A stretch of 5,258 bases of DNA from Alphaproteobacteria bacterium. Its GTDB lineage: Bacteria; Pseudomonadota; Alphaproteobacteria; Rickettsiales; UBA3002. A program made the position numbers and the translations under genes. This document shows, in pieces, positions 1 through 5,258 of the stretch. Within the stretch, counting starts at the first letter, position 1. Every line of letters starts with the position of its first letter. Below the pieces are notes generated by a model. That model made no database searches, was not told where the DNA came from, and saw nothing but the letters and a program-made list of their open reading frames with translations. The stretch covers positions 1 through 5,258 of the forward strand of contig JAKFUW010000205.1 of the NCBI GenBank assembly GCA_021732545.1, in the 5' to 3' direction.

Positions 1-996
1 CAACTCATCGGCTTGGTCGCCACTTCGTTTGCACATCAGATCCGGATGGCTGCGAATGGTGCCGGTAGCAGAACAGGGCGCATCGAGCAGGATAATATCG
101 TAATCGATGTCAGGTTGCCATTGCATCACATCGGCGCAGATCACGGTCGCGTTCATGTTAAGCCGTGCCAGATTTTCATGCAAGCGCTCGAGTCTTTTTT
201 TCGAGCGATCCAGCGCTGTCACATGCGCGCCTGCCGCAATCAACTGCGCGGTTTTGCCTCCCGGTGCCGCGCATACATCCAGCACTTTTAAACCTCCAAT
301 ATCGCCCAAACATTCCACCGGTAAACTCGCCGCTGCATCCTGCACCCACCATTGCCCGTCCGCATAACCTTCCAACGCCGCCACCGATTGATTACCAAGC
401 CGAATGGTATGACCCGTTACCACTTGTGCATCCAGTCGCTGCGCCCAGCCTGACGCATCGCGCTTCACGCAGATATCGAGCGGCGGTTCCTGCGTCTGCA
501 CGAGCACCATATTCGTTGCTTCCTGTGTGCCATACGCGTTGCACCAGCTTTCCCACAACCAATCTGGCACAAGCTGTTGTGGTTCCAAAACGGGAATGGC
601 TTGCGCGTGCGTTTCGCTGATGCGCCGCAGCACCGCATTGACCAGTCCCGCTTGATTGAGATATTTAAAATGCTTCACCAACCTGACGGATGAATCAATC
701 GCCGCATGGGGCGGCACCTGCATCCACACCAGCTGCGCCACGCCCAATCTCAACACATCCTGTACTCGCACTTGCGCAGGCGGAATCGGCATGCGCAGCC
801 GCCCCGCAATCCATTCATCAATCGGCTTTAAAAATCGCAAAACGGTCATCACCATGCGCCGCGCGAATGCCCGATCGCGCTCGGATAATCCCGAATCATG
901 GATGATGGAAAGCTGCTGATCGAGCGGTTGGCCGCGGCCTATCACCTGCCCCAACAGCTCGAGAGCGATCAATCGCGATTGCAAATCATCATTCAT
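1..996 (-). CDS. rsmB: 16S rRNA (cytosine-C5) methyltransferase, RsmB/NOP2/Sun family, 3' end cut by window
   Basis: Reading the minus strand from the ATG at 996-994 gives 332 open codons with no stop, running off the left edge. The protein starts MNDDLQSRLIALELL. Residues about 5-130 resemble the NusB-like RNA-binding domain of RsmB, with the family-like stretches PPHAAIDSSVRLVK (95-108) and GLVNAVLRR (117-125). The Rossmann-like methyltransferase domain follows: SAM-binding motif I VLDVCAAPGGKT (238-249), an acidic motif II residue D263 in ALDRS, D289, and motif IV DAPCSATGT (305-313) with the Pro-Cys pair at 307-308. Known for the family: RsmB methylates C967 of 16S rRNA from SAM, using a motif VI cysteine as nucleophile and the motif IV cysteine for product release. 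Motif VI is not in the window; compared with E. coli RsmB (429 residues) roughly 100 C-terminal residues are missing. Another Sun-family RNA m5C methyltransferase is the main alternative. A GTG at 1008-1006 is a possible start four codons upstream; an in-frame TGA precedes it. The gene is transcribed away from the plus-strand operon at 1236. Confidence 0.93.
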   Translation of the reverse strand, partial: MNDDLQSRLIALELLGQVIGRGQPLDQQLSIIHDSGLSERDRAFARRMVMTVLRFLKPIDEWIAGRLRMPIPPAQVRVQDVLRLGVAQLVWMQVPPHAAIDSSVRLVKHFKYLNQAGLVNAVLRRISETHAQAIPVLEPQQLVPDWLWESWCNAYGTQEATNMVLVQTQEPPLDICVKRDASGWAQRLDAQVVTGHTIRLGNQSVAALEGYADGQWWVQDAAASLPVECLGDIGGLKVLDVCAAPGGKTAQLIAAGAHVTALDRSKKRLERLHENLARLNMNATVICADVMQWQPDIDYDIILLDAPCSATGTIRSHPDLMCKRSGDQADEL

Positions 997-1089
997 CCAC
1001 CACCCCACTCAAAAATGCTAGTGTTTGTAATAGGTCTATGGCAGTATGCCTAGCGAAAATACGGTGCAGGTCGTTGCAAATGTAAGTTG

Positions 1090-1193
1090 TCGTCATTCCC
1101 CGAATGTTTGCATGTGGCAAACATTATAGGGGAATCCAGAAACCCTAAATCTGGATCACCCTATAATTTGCTTCGCAAATTCGGGTGATGACG
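1090..1193. repeat. Compound palindromic element (three hairpins plus closing stem), copy 1
   Basis: The element starts with TCGTCATT (1090-1097). Hairpin A pairs ATTCCCC (1095-1101) with GGGGAAT (1129-1135) and holds an inner perfect 9-bp stem, AATGTTTGC (1103-1111) with GCAAACATT (1117-1125), around a 5-nt loop. Hairpin B pairs ATCCAG (1134-1139) with CTGGAT (1151-1156) around an 11-nt loop. Hairpin C pairs ATCACCC (1155-1161) with GGGTGAT (1183-1189) and holds an inner 7-bp stem, AATTTGC (1165-1171) with GCAAATT (1175-1181), around TTC. The ends CGTCAT (1091-1096) and ATGACG (1188-1193) can pair, competing for two bases with hairpins A and C. The layout resembles short interspersed palindromic repeats (REP/MITE-like) found in many proteobacteria; that family assignment is inference. 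It sits in the divergent promoter region and could lie in the 5' leader of either transcript. Confidence 0.72.
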
Positions 1194-1222
1194 GATACGA
1201 TAAGTGAATATGTACGCATAAC

Positions 1223-1228
1223 AGGAAA
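1223..1228 (+). promoter_or_regulatory. Ribosome binding site of the DUF1674 gene
   Basis: AGGAAA lies 7 nt upstream of the ATG at 1236. It is the best Shine-Dalgarno match near the operon's first gene and supports translation of this very short ORF from 1236. Confidence 0.65.
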
Positions 1229-1235
1229 TTAAATT

Positions 1236-1388
1236 ATGGCAGACCCACAACCACCCAAAGAACAAAAAGCACAAGAGCTACCATCAGCAGAATCAGCGGC
1301 GGGCGCGTGCGCCAAACCCATCCCGCAGCACAAAGATCCCACCCGCTATGGCGATTGGGAAAAAAGCGGACGTTGCATCGATTTTTAA
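1236..1388 (+). CDS. DUF1674 / SDHAF4-like succinate dehydrogenase assembly factor
   Basis: This complete 50-residue protein is easily missed because of its length. Residues 1-30 are a low-complexity Pro/Gln/Ala/Glu-rich leader. Residues 31-50 carry the family signature: D34-P-T-R-Y-G-D-W41, then EKSGRCIDF to the C-terminus. The family (DUF1674; SDHAF4 in mitochondria) is small and its conserved C-terminal block ends the protein, as here. Known for SDHAF4: it binds the flavoprotein subunit SdhA in the mitochondrial matrix and aids FAD attachment and complex II assembly. By analogy the bacterial protein should act in the cytoplasm on SdhA; this is inferred from the family only. No sdh genes are in the window. 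The ATG at 1236 has a good AGGAAA site. The stop TAA (1386-1388) is one base from the glycosyltransferase ATG, so this gene probably heads the operon. Cys25 and Cys47 are present; their role is unknown. Confidence 0.88.
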   Translation: MADPQPPKEQKAQELPSAESAAGACAKPIPQHKDPTRYGDWEKSGRCIDF

Positions 1389-1389
1389 T

Positions 1390-2514
1390 ATGACCATAGA
1401 CACCTCCCCCATCGCCATTATTTTACCCCCGCGTGAAGGCTTTAGCCCCAAGGCCTTTGGTGCGGTGTCGCTCAGCGTGAAGGACTTCACCCACCATTCG
1501 CGTTACCGCGCGCAATCGGTGATTTTAGGTCAGCGCACCGAGCCTGCTTATCCGAATTTTAACTATGAAGCGCTTGCCGTTAAACGCGCATGGTATGAAA
1601 CCAATAATGCCGCTTATGTGCGCAGTTTGGTGCGGCGCTTGCGCGAGCTGAAACCATGTATGATCGAAGTGCATAACCGCCCGATCTTAGCGCGCAAACT
1701 CATCCGCGCTTTGGATATTCCCGTGGCGCTGCATCTGCATAATGATCCGCAAGACATGAAATGCGCCAAAACGCCCGCGCAACGTGCGCGGTTAGCACGT
1801 GATTGCGCCGCCATTTATTGTGTGAGCGACTGGGTGAAGCAGCGTTTTTGCGAGGGCATCACACAAGGCGCGCAGAAATGTTTCATCATCCATTGTGGCA
1901 TTGCGGTGCCGCCTTTGCCTGAGCAAAAAACGCTCAACATTGTCTATGCGGGGCGCATCACTCCCAACAAAGGCGCGCTGGAATTTGCCAAGGCTTTACA
2001 AATTGTGCTGCCCCGCCAGATGCAATGGCACGGCACCATGATCGGTGGCCGCCGTCATTCGGTTTCTGAAAAACTCAGCGACTATGAACATGAAGTGAGC
2101 TTGGTGATGGAAGCCTGCGGCGAGCGTTCGCACCATCTGGGTTTCTTGCCTTATGAAAAAACACAAAGCCTGTTTCGCGAAGCTGAAATTGTCGTGATTC
2201 CATCCTTGTGGCAAGAACCCTTTGGCCGCACCGCCATTGAAGCGCAGGCGCAAGGCTGCGCGATTGTGACATCGGGGCGTGGTGGCCTTGCCGAAATCAT
2301 CGGCGATACCGGCGTGATCGTCAAAGACGTCACCGCGCAAACATTGGCCGACGCGGTGATGGATTTGATTCGTGATGAGCCCAAACGCCACGCCCTGCAA
2401 CTGGCTGCCCATGCACGCGTGCAGGAATTTGAAATTCGTCATTGCACCGCCGTGCTCGATGAGGTGCGCGATTATCTGCTTAAGCGCGAGGAACCCAAGC
2501 GCCATGCCGCTTAA
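1390..2514 (+). CDS. Glycosyltransferase, GT-B fold, family 4 (GT1 Pfam clan), likely LPS/surface glycan
   Basis: The protein has 374 residues from the ATG at 1390. It has a two-domain GT-B layout. The N-terminal acceptor-side half begins with the strand IAIILPP and includes EVHNRP (93-98) and HLHNDP (115-120). The C-terminal donor-side half begins at about residue 183 with IVYAGRITPNKG (184-195), followed by the retaining-enzyme EX7E motif: E276 and E284 in EPFGRTAIE, the usual nucleotide-sugar-contacting pair. GRGGLAEIIGDTGVIV (296-311) is the standard following segment. No signal peptide is seen, which fits a cytoplasmic or membrane-peripheral enzyme transferring a sugar from a nucleotide donor. 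Donor and acceptor cannot be read from the sequence. The adjoining O-antigen ligase-like gene suggests lipopolysaccharide assembly. An in-frame ATG at 1348 would add 14 residues encoded inside the DUF1674 gene and lacks an SD, so 1390 is preferred. The 1390 start also has no clear SD, suggesting reinitiation after the upstream stop. The 3' end overlaps the next gene by 11 nt. Confidence 0.9.
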   Translation: MTIDTSPIAIILPPREGFSPKAFGAVSLSVKDFTHHSRYRAQSVILGQRTEPAYPNFNYEALAVKRAWYETNNAAYVRSLVRRLRELKPCMIEVHNRPILARKLIRALDIPVALHLHNDPQDMKCAKTPAQRARLARDCAAIYCVSDWVKQRFCEGITQGAQKCFIIHCGIAVPPLPEQKTLNIVYAGRITPNKGALEFAKALQIVLPRQMQWHGTMIGGRRHSVSEKLSDYEHEVSLVMEACGERSHHLGFLPYEKTQSLFREAEIVVIPSLWQEPFGRTAIEAQAQGCAIVTSGRGGLAEIIGDTGVIVKDVTAQTLADAVMDLIRDEPKRHALQLAAHARVQEFEIRHCTAVLDEVRDYLLKREEPKRHAA

Positions 2515-3748
2515 TATAAACCGCATCACACTGTTGAACGTCACTCAGTGGCTGGTGCTGCTGATCCCCATTGCATGCGCGCTCAGCCGCTTTGCATCCG
2601 ATGTGTTACTGTCGCTGAGCGCTGTGTTATTTTTGGTGCATGTCGTGCTCACTCGCCGCACCGATTGGCTACAAAGCCGCTGGGTACAAGTAGCGCTGGT
2701 GCTATGGGTCTATAGTGTGCTGCTTAGCTTTAATGCGCTTGATATGGAAAAGGCCTTTGGCCGAAGCCTCTCATGGTTGCGCTTTCCGGTGTTTGCAGCG
2801 GCGCTGGCTTTTTGGGTGCTCGAAGATGCGAAAACCCGCGCGCGCCTGATCTATGCGCTCACTTTTGCGGTGGTGTTCATGCTGCTCGATACGGCGCTGC
2901 AATATTTCACGGGCTTCGATATTCTGGGCTGGCCTTCGATTCCCTCCGCTGGCAGCCCACGCCTGACTGGGCCTTTTTCCGAGCCACGCGTGGGCATTGT
3001 GCTGGTGTGGATGACCATCCCCGCGCTTGCTTTTTGGCTGATGCAACAAGGCGGTGGCGCGCGCAAAGGCAAGCCATTAATGCTCGGCGCGTTCATCGGC
3101 GTGGGGCTGCTCACAGTCGTGTTTATGAGTGGCGAGCGCATGGCGCTGATGCTCACCGGTTTGGCCTTCACCATGGCATTTTTTCTGTTGCCGGTTTCTA
3201 AAAAACTGATGCTGGGCATCGGGCTATGCGGTGCGATCATCATGGGGTTGCTCGCATGGACAAACCCCGGATTGGTGCAACGACAAATGGATTCCACCAG
3301 CCAAGTGGTCAGCGATTTTAGCGGCTCCGATTATGGCCAGATCTGGCACAGTGCGTGGAACATCGCGATGGAAAATCCTGCTTTCGGTGTCGGCTTGCGC
3401 CAGTTTCGCGAAGCGTGCCCCGATGCTAAATATGGCGCGCAAGATAACATTCCTCAACGCTGCAACCTGCATCCTCACAACATCTATCTGGAGTGGCTGA
3501 GCGAATCGGGATTTATCGGCCTTGCGCTGTTTGTCATCCTGATTGGTTCTATCTGGCGCGATGTGTTTAGCCGCTGGCGCGATCTGCGGATGCACGCTTT
3601 GTATTTAGGATTATTCATCACATTGTTCATGCGCTTGTGGCCGCTGGCATCCTCCACCAGCTTTTTTGCGGCATGGTCGGCCGTGCCGCTGTGGCTGATG
3701 ATCGGCTGGCTGCTGGCTTTGTGTTATCACGAGAAAAAACCGTCATGA
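2504..3748 (+). CDS. O-antigen ligase / polymerase-like integral membrane protein (Wzy_C / WaaL family)
   Basis: The protein has 414 residues and is strongly hydrophobic, with about 11-12 membrane segments visible (roughly 14-30, 33-50, 61-78, 93-106, 113-130, 163-181, 191-209, 212-230, 233-252, 335-352, 364-380, 388-407). A large loop at about 253-334 separates the two halves, as expected for the periplasmic loop of O-antigen ligases and polymerases. Family-type motifs are RLTGPFSEPRVG (153-164), GER (210-212) at the start of a membrane segment, NPAFGVGLRQF (291-301) and HPHNIYLEWLSESGFIGL (323-340). Known for WaaL: loop histidine and arginine residues are needed to transfer undecaprenyl-linked glycan to lipid A-core; H323/H325 and R212 are the candidates here. 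A glycan polymerase (Wzy) or another ligase of the same fold is possible, since sequence alone rarely separates them. Loop cysteines C305 and C320 might form a disulfide. The start at 2504 has GAGGA at 2488-2492, 11 nt upstream, and overlaps the glycosyltransferase end by 11 nt. The stop overlaps the yaaA start as ATGA. Confidence 0.85.
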   Translation: MPLNINRITLLNVTQWLVLLIPIACALSRFASDVLLSLSAVLFLVHVVLTRRTDWLQSRWVQVALVLWVYSVLLSFNALDMEKAFGRSLSWLRFPVFAAALAFWVLEDAKTRARLIYALTFAVVFMLLDTALQYFTGFDILGWPSIPSAGSPRLTGPFSEPRVGIVLVWMTIPALAFWLMQQGGGARKGKPLMLGAFIGVGLLTVVFMSGERMALMLTGLAFTMAFFLLPVSKKLMLGIGLCGAIIMGLLAWTNPGLVQRQMDSTSQVVSDFSGSDYGQIWHSAWNIAMENPAFGVGLRQFREACPDAKYGAQDNIPQRCNLHPHNIYLEWLSESGFIGLALFVILIGSIWRDVFSRWRDLRMHALYLGLFITLFMRLWPLASSTSFFAAWSAVPLWLMIGWLLALCYHEKKPS

Positions 3749-4497
3749 TCATCCTGCTTTCGCCCTCTAAAACGCTCGATATGGATGCCGCTGCACCGGC
3801 ACTGCCCTTCACACAACCGCAATTTTTAGCGCAAAGCAAACAACTCATTGCGCACGCACGAAAGCTCAGCATCGCCGAGATTACATCGCTGATGGATGTG
3901 AGCGAAAAGCTCGCCACTCTTAATCATGAGCGCTTCGCTCACTTTACCACACCCTTCACCCCTGCCAACGCCACCCCCGCCATCGCGGCCTTCCAAGGCG
4001 ACGTGTATGATGGGCTTGCCGCGCACACATGGTCGCAGGATAACCACGCCTATGCGCAAGATCATCTGCGGATATTATCGGGGCTCTATGGGCTGCTGCG
4101 CCCGCTGGATTTAATGCAGGCTTACCGCCTGGAAATGAAGCTGCCATTCGCCACTCAACACGCCAAAAATCTCTATGGTTTTTGGGGCACGCAACTGCGC
4201 GATGCTATCGATGCGCAAGATCAGCCGCTGGTGGTGAATCTCGCATCCGAGGAATATGCCAAAGCAGCTAAGCTACCCACATTGCGCACACCCGTGATGA
4301 CGCCCATTTTCAAAGAATCCAAAAATGGTACATTCAAAACCATCGGCATCATGGCCAAAAAAGCACGTGGCCGCATGGCTAGTTGGTTGATTCATAACCA
4401 AATCAGCACCGCCGCCGACATCACCGCCTTCACGCTCGATGATTATCGCTACGCACACGATCTTTCCGATGATGCGCAGATGATTTTCATCCGCTAA
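3745..4497 (+). CDS. yaaA: Peroxide stress protein YaaA (DUF328 / UPF0246)
   Basis: The protein has 250 residues, close to the usual 250-260 of the family, and matches E. coli YaaA along its whole length. Landmarks: N-terminal MIILLSPSKTLD (1-12), FQGDVYDGL (83-91), HLRILSGLYGLLRPLDLMQAYRLEM (107-131), VVNLASEEYAKA (163-174) and IMAKKARGRMASWLI (202-216) with its basic KKARGR patch. No signal peptide or membrane segment is visible, so it should be cytosolic. Known for E. coli YaaA: it is induced by hydrogen peroxide under OxyR, limits intracellular unincorporated iron and DNA damage, and binds DNA. The same role here is inferred by homology. The start is the ATG at 3745, whose ATGA overlaps the stop of the ligase-like gene by 4 nt, so translation is probably coupled. 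Longer in-frame starts such as 3637 lie inside the ligase gene and add sequence with no family similarity. It is the last gene of the run before the hairpin at 4559-4595. No OxyR site was identified. Confidence 0.95.
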   Translation: MIILLSPSKTLDMDAAAPALPFTQPQFLAQSKQLIAHARKLSIAEITSLMDVSEKLATLNHERFAHFTTPFTPANATPAIAAFQGDVYDGLAAHTWSQDNHAYAQDHLRILSGLYGLLRPLDLMQAYRLEMKLPFATQHAKNLYGFWGTQLRDAIDAQDQPLVVNLASEEYAKAAKLPTLRTPVMTPIFKESKNGTFKTIGIMAKKARGRMASWLIHNQISTAADITAFTLDDYRYAHDLSDDAQMIFIR

Positions 4498-4543
4498 CTT
4501 AGTTTTTAGGTAATGTGCCATACACAATGTTTCGTGTTTGCCA

Positions 4544-4624
4544 GGTGTGCTTGCGCACCGTGGCAATCCATCTGCTTACGAAATGGATTGCCACGCATTT
4601 TTTACAAAATGCTCGCAATGACGA
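4544..4624 (-). repeat. Compound palindromic element, copy 2 (inverted relative to copy 1, one end incomplete)
   Basis: Read on the minus strand from 4624, it starts TCGTCATT (4624-4617), like copy 1. Hairpin A pairs ATTGC (4619-4615) with GCAAT (4591-4587) and holds an inner 7-bp stem, 4612-4606 with 4601-4595, around a 4-nt loop. Hairpin B pairs ATCCAT (4588-4583) with ATGGAT (4571-4566) around an 11-nt loop, the same loop length as in copy 1; here the stem extends to a perfect 13 bp. A short third hairpin, GTGC/GCAC (4558-4555 with 4550-4547), follows. The closing ATGACG end of copy 1 is absent, so this copy is degenerate or truncated. Only two copies are in view, so calling it a repeat family is inference. 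Confidence 0.6.
4559..4603 (+). terminator. Probable intrinsic terminator after yaaA
   Basis: CGTGGCAATCCAT (4559-4571) and ATGGATTGCCACG (4583-4595) form a perfect 13-bp stem with an 11-nt loop. After two bases comes a run of six T's (4598-4603). It lies 61 nt downstream of the yaaA stop, in the right orientation to end the plus-strand operon before the histidine kinase gene. The stem has mixed AT/GC content, and the T-run also belongs to a neighbouring small hairpin, so efficiency is uncertain. The structure is part of palindromic element copy 2. Confidence 0.55.
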
Positions 4625-4648
4625 GAGTGTGGTCGTTGCCCATCACAC

Positions 4649-4653
4649 AAGGA
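4649..4653 (+). promoter_or_regulatory. Ribosome binding site deciding the histidine kinase start
   Basis: AAGGA ends 8 nt before the ATG at 4662, which is good spacing. An in-frame ATG at 4653-4655 overlaps this site and so would have no usable SD; the later ATG is therefore chosen. Confidence 0.6.
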
Positions 4654-4661
4654 TGCAGATT

Positions 4662-5258
4662 ATGGATTTTGACTCACAGCTGTTAAAAGCGACGATGCTG
4701 GTGGCGTGCGTGGTGTGTGTGCTGTTACTATGTGTATTGCTTCGGCATCTGCGGCTAACCCGCGAAAGCCAGCAGCAATCAAACTCGCCCAAATGGCATC
4801 TTATTTTTTACATCATCGCTATTTTTACGGTACTGGGAATTAGCTCAAATTTTTTCATCAACCACTATATCCAATCGGGGATTGCCGCTATACTCAAACA
4901 GGCGAGCCATGAACAGCTTACGCTATTTGCTCCCTATCAGCATTCCATCGAATTGCTCAGCCTTGCCGAATATATCATCGGCGGCAGCGCGATTCTCATC
5001 ATTTTGCTTGCCACTTTTTATGGCCGCAAGCTGGCGCGGCAAGTGCATCTGGATGAAGCCGAGCGCCTGCACACCCAGCGCGCTTTTATCAAAGCCAAAA
5101 ACATGGCCGAAAAAGCCAATCAATCCAAGACCGAATTTTTAGCGATCATGAGCCACGAAATTCGCACGCCGATGAATGGGGTGATTGGCATGGCTGATTT
5201 GCTTGCCAAAACCTCGCTCGATACACGCCAGCAAGCGTACCTTGATGTAATTCAAAAG
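4662..5258 (+). CDS. Membrane-bound sensor histidine kinase, N-terminal part (C-terminus beyond window)
   Basis: There are 199 open codons from the ATG at 4662 to the window edge, with no stop. Three hydrophobic segments are visible: about 9-27, 46-64 and 102-120. Between the second and third lies a short stretch of about 35-40 residues that could be the only sizeable extracytoplasmic part. A basic, charged helix (about 121-155, RKLARQ...KAKNMAEKAN) leads into the dimerisation/phosphoacceptor domain. The H-box is FLAIMSHEIRTPMNGVIGMADLL (159-181), with phosphoacceptor H165 in the SHEIRTP motif. HisKA continues to the edge; the HATPase domain is not seen. No PAS or HAMP domain is recognisable before HisKA. 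The phrase NQSKTEFLAIMSHEIRTPMNGVIGM is common in hybrid kinases with C-terminal receiver domains, so a hybrid is plausible but unseen. The signal is unknown. It is separated from yaaA by 164 bases and a probable terminator, so it is likely a separate transcription unit. Confidence 0.92.
   Translation, partial: MDFDSQLLKATMLVACVVCVLLLCVLLRHLRLTRESQQQSNSPKWHLIFYIIAIFTVLGISSNFFINHYIQSGIAAILKQASHEQLTLFAPYQHSIELLSLAEYIIGGSAILIILLATFYGRKLARQVHLDEAERLHTQRAFIKAKNMAEKANQSKTEFLAIMSHEIRTPMNGVIGMADLLAKTSLDTRQQAYLDVIQK

Larger units (their letters stand above)
997..1235. other. Divergent intergenic region, no gene seen
   Basis: This 239-base stretch separates the minus-strand rsmB from the plus-strand operon, so promoters for both directions must lie in or near it. 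I find no convincing -35/-10 pair in either direction. TACGAT at 1196-1201 resembles a -10 box for the downstream operon but has no good -35 partner. About half of the stretch is taken up by the compound palindrome at 1090-1193. I see no ORF with recognisable protein content here. Confidence 0.7.

Noticed and set aside
13..919. Several plus-strand ORFs of 71-151 codons
   Set aside because: They lie antisense to rsmB, have low-complexity Pro/Ala/Ser/His-rich translations and overlap one another in different frames; the minus-strand reading shows clear methyltransferase motifs throughout.
1090..1193. tRNA or tmRNA-like gene suggested by the three-arm fold
   Set aside because: No T-loop GTTCRA sequence, no 7-nt anticodon loop, no CCA-compatible acceptor stem, and arm sizes are wrong.
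1173..1201. Promoter with TACGAT as -10 for the operon
   Set aside because: No acceptable -35 at 16-18 bp spacing; the sequence upstream is the palindrome arm. Not strong enough to list.
1348..1389. Upstream in-frame start giving a 388-residue glycosyltransferase
   Set aside because: The extra 14 residues would be encoded inside the DUF1674 gene in another frame, with no SD, and do not look like a glycosyltransferase N-terminus.
1996..2544. 182-codon minus-strand ORF
   Set aside because: It is antisense to the glycosyltransferase donor domain, has no recognisable motif, and is explained as a shadow of a codon-biased gene.
2851..3595. Minus-strand ORFs of 148 and 123 codons
   Set aside because: They are antisense to the membrane ligase-like gene, whose hydrophobic segments and HPHNIYLEW motif establish the true frame; the shadows have no family features.
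4601..4630. TTTACA as a -35 box for the histidine kinase
   Set aside because: No TATAAT-like hexamer 16-18 bp downstream, and the bases belong to the terminator T-run and hairpin.
4882..5142. Plus- and minus-strand ORFs of 86 and 66 codons
   Set aside because: They are out-of-frame shadows of the histidine kinase gene, whose SHEIRTP H-box fixes the frame.

Overview
The window looks like chromosomal DNA of an alphaproteobacterium. The clearest pointer is a 50-residue DUF1674 / SDHAF4-type protein ending in the motif TRYGDWEKSGRCIDF, a family typical of Alphaproteobacteria and mitochondria, lying next to an rsmB-type rRNA methyltransferase. Base composition is moderately GC-rich and uniform, and no gene looks obviously transferred. 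No species can be named from the sequence.

Layout. (1) Positions 1-996, minus strand: an RsmB-family 16S rRNA cytosine-C5 methyltransferase, cut by the left edge of the window. (2) 997-1235: a divergent intergenic region holding a compound palindrome (about 1090-1193) that can be drawn as three hairpins closed by a terminal stem. (3) 1236-4497, plus strand: a tight four-gene run. It holds the DUF1674/SDHAF4 small protein (1236-1388), a GT-B family 4 glycosyltransferase (1390-2514), an O-antigen ligase-like membrane protein (2504-3748) and YaaA/DUF328 (3745-4497). The junctions are a 1-nt gap, an 11-nt overlap and a 4-nt ATGA overlap, so co-transcription and translational coupling are likely. 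(4) 4498-4661: an intergenic region with a second compound palindrome in the opposite orientation. Its strongest hairpin is followed by six T's and probably terminates the operon. (5) 4662-5258, plus strand: the N-terminal part of a membrane histidine kinase, cut by the right edge just after its H-box.

How the genes fit together. The glycosyltransferase and ligase-like protein are likely to act in surface glycan (lipopolysaccharide) assembly: one adds sugars on the cytoplasmic side, the other joins or polymerises glycan at the periplasmic face. The SDHAF4-like protein (succinate dehydrogenase flavinylation) and YaaA (peroxide/iron stress) concern redox and iron metabolism, so the operon mixes envelope and redox functions. 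The most unusual signal is not a gene. The two palindromic elements bracketing the operon share the word TCGTCATT, a nested first hairpin and a second hairpin with an 11-nt loop, with base-pair-preserving differences between copies. I see no CRISPR array, transposase, tRNA, rRNA or defence system.
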